Assembly: GCA_900618425.1 (NCBI GenBank)
Contig: UZAN01039516.1
Coordinates: 26,153 to 90,152, forward strand
Source of the DNA: Echinostoma caproni
Taxonomy: Eukaryota; Platyhelminthes; Trematoda; Plagiorchiida; Echinostomatidae
DNA: 64,000 nucleotides
Direction: 5' to 3'
Positions 62,979-64,000 of this stretch are shown in pieces; position 1 is the stretch's first letter; every line of letters begins with the position of its first letter. The position numbers and the translations under genes were made by a program. The notes beneath the pieces were generated by a model. It ran no database searches. It saw nothing but the letters and a program-made list of their open reading frames with translations, and had not been told where the DNA came from.

Positions 62979-63215
62979 ATGGATAATACGACGATAAATT
63001 CTATGGCACCAATTGTTCGATACGGTGTTATTACATACACTATCTTTTTAATTGTGTTTGGAACCTTGGGCAATATTCTACTTTTGCTCACTTTGTTCTA
63101 CAAACGATACCATCGCGTCGCCCCCGTCATAGCCACAGAAATGACTGCAGTGGGAGCACAACAACCGAATTCGGTCAAACCCATAATCACACCTCGACCA
63201 CCTATTCGACAAACG
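62979..63215 (+). CDS. Rhodopsin-like (class A) G protein-coupled receptor, N-terminal exon, partial
   Basis: The ATG at 62979 has a good eukaryotic context (A at -3, G at +4). The peptide has a short extracellular start with one N-glycosylation site (N3-T4-T5). One transmembrane helix follows, at about residues 15-41 (YGVITYTIFLIVFGTLGNIL, then LLLTLFY). GTLGN carries the asparagine (N32) conserved in TM1 of class A receptors. Basic residues KRYHR mark the cytosolic end. The next 33 residues (VAPVIATEMTAVGAQQPNSV, then KPIITPRPPIRQT) are Pro/Thr-rich and would form an unusually long first intracellular loop, unless an intron begins within them. The frame stays open into the gap. The receptor would sit in the plasma membrane; the ligand cannot be told from this part. 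Flatworm neuropeptide or amine receptors are plausible but not shown. Confidence 0.8.
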
Positions 63216-63908
63216 NNNNNNNNNNNNNNNNNNNNNNNNNNNNNNNNNNNNNNNNNNNNNNNNNNNNNNNNNNNNNNNNNNNNNNNNNNNNNNNNNNNNN
63301 NNNNNNNNNNNNNNNNNNNNNNNNNNNNNNNNNNNNNNNNNNNNNNNNNNNNNNNNNNNNNNNNNNNNNNNNNNNNNNNNNNNNNNNNNNNNNNNNNNNN
63401 NNNNNNNNNNNNNNNNNNNNNNNNNNNNNNNNNNNNNNNNNNNNNNNNNNNNNNNNNNNNNNNNNNNNNNNNNNNNNNNNNNNNNNNNNNNNNNNNNNNN
63501 NNNNNNNNNNNNNNNNNNNNNNNNNNNNNNNNNNNNNNNNNNNNNNNNNNNNNNNNNNNNNNNNNNNNNNNNNNNNNNNNNNNNNNNNNNNNNNNNNNNN
63601 NNNNNNNNNNNNNNNNNNNNNNNNNNNNNNNNNNNNNNNNNNNNNNNNNNNNNNNNNNNNNNNNNNNNNNNNNNNNNNNNNNNNNNNNNNNNNNNNNNNN
63701 NNNNNNNNNNNNNNNNNNNNNNNNNNNNNNNNNNNNNNNNNNNNNNNNNNNNNNNNNNNNNNNNNNNNNNNNNNNNNNNNNNNNNNNNNNNNNNNNNNNN
63801 NNNNNNNNNNNNNNNNNNNNNNNNNNNNNNNNNNNNNNNNNNNNNNNNNNNNNNNNNNNNNNNNNNNNNNNNNNNNNNNNNNNNNNNNNNNNNNNNNNNN
63901 NNNNNNNN
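63216..63908. other. Assembly gap (693 N) inside the GPCR gene
   Basis: A run of N between two hydrophobic coding pieces. ORFs drawn through it on either strand are artefacts. Confidence 0.99.
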
Positions 63909-63913
63909 ATTAG

Positions 63914-64000
63914 AATTTTGAGTTTGCCACTCACGCGATTCTCGGATACGCATGGTTGATTGTGGCCAACATTCTATTGTGCGTTTCGCTTGCCTACACT
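63914..64000 (+). CDS. Further GPCR transmembrane segment, partial, runs off the window
   Basis: From 63914 one frame gives NFEFATHAILGYAWLIVANI and then LLCVSLAYT, a strongly hydrophobic stretch of about 20 residues consistent with another receptor helix. Which helix it is cannot be decided. This frame is not the one expected from the first exon if the gap length is taken literally. A TAG at 63911-63913 precedes it in frame. That TAG could be the end of an intron acceptor, or the gap size may be arbitrary. It has no start of its own and continues past 64000. Confidence 0.6.

Noticed and set aside
63078..63953. Minus-strand ORFs across the GPCR gap
   Set aside because: They are opposite-strand shadows of the receptor exon extended through N.
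1..64000. CRISPR arrays, bacterial operons, ribosome-binding sites, attachment sites
   Set aside because: None seen; the sequence has eukaryotic character throughout.

Overview
The window looks like gene-poor, repeat-rich chromosomal DNA from a metazoan, most likely a parasitic flatworm (digenean trematode). The clues are an AT-rich background with no long ORFs, several old tRNA-derived SINE families, Penelope-like (PLE) fragments, an APE-type non-LTR (RTE-like) LINE remnant, a degraded LTR-retrotransposon gag with zinc knuckles, microsatellites, and the start of a rhodopsin-like GPCR at the right edge. The taxon is an inference from repeat content; no species marker was seen. There are no bacterial features.

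Layout. 1-4.8 kb: AT-rich DNA with two inverted SINE pairs (family A at 0.6-1.07 kb, family B at 2.47-2.85 kb). 4.85-5.35 kb: a broken PLE fragment. 5.35-13.8 kb: nothing recognisable except a kinase-like peptide relic near 11.8 kb. 13.79-14.50 kb: a young PLE end whose two ~200-bp arms are inverted and about 97% identical, enclosing an intact C-terminal reading frame. 18.3 kb: SINE-C. 27.2-27.8 kb: a PLE terminal-repeat fragment next to an inverted SINE-A pair. 28.5-29.2 kb: assembly gap bordered by a (TA)n tract. 30.5 kb: another foldback SINE-A. 35.8-37.0 kb: LINE remnant, followed at 37.3 kb by a tandem SINE-A. 37.95-38.45 kb: the longest gap-free ORF, a possible exon. 38.7 kb: second SINE-C. 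39.6-40.1 kb: gap. 45.5 kb: inverted SINE-B pair. 50.6-51.7 kb: LTR-retrotransposon gag relic plus LTR; a diverged LTR of the same family lies at 55.1 kb in the opposite orientation. 59.4-60.0 kb: a third inverted SINE-B pair. 62.98 kb to the end: first exon of a GPCR, a 693-bp gap, and a second hydrophobic segment running off the window.

The GPCR is the only confident host gene. The main structural theme is mobile elements that lie as inverted, foldback pairs: five SINE pairs whose tRNA-like heads face each other, one further foldback SINE, and a PLE with inverted terminal arms. All alignments were made by eye; identities are estimates.
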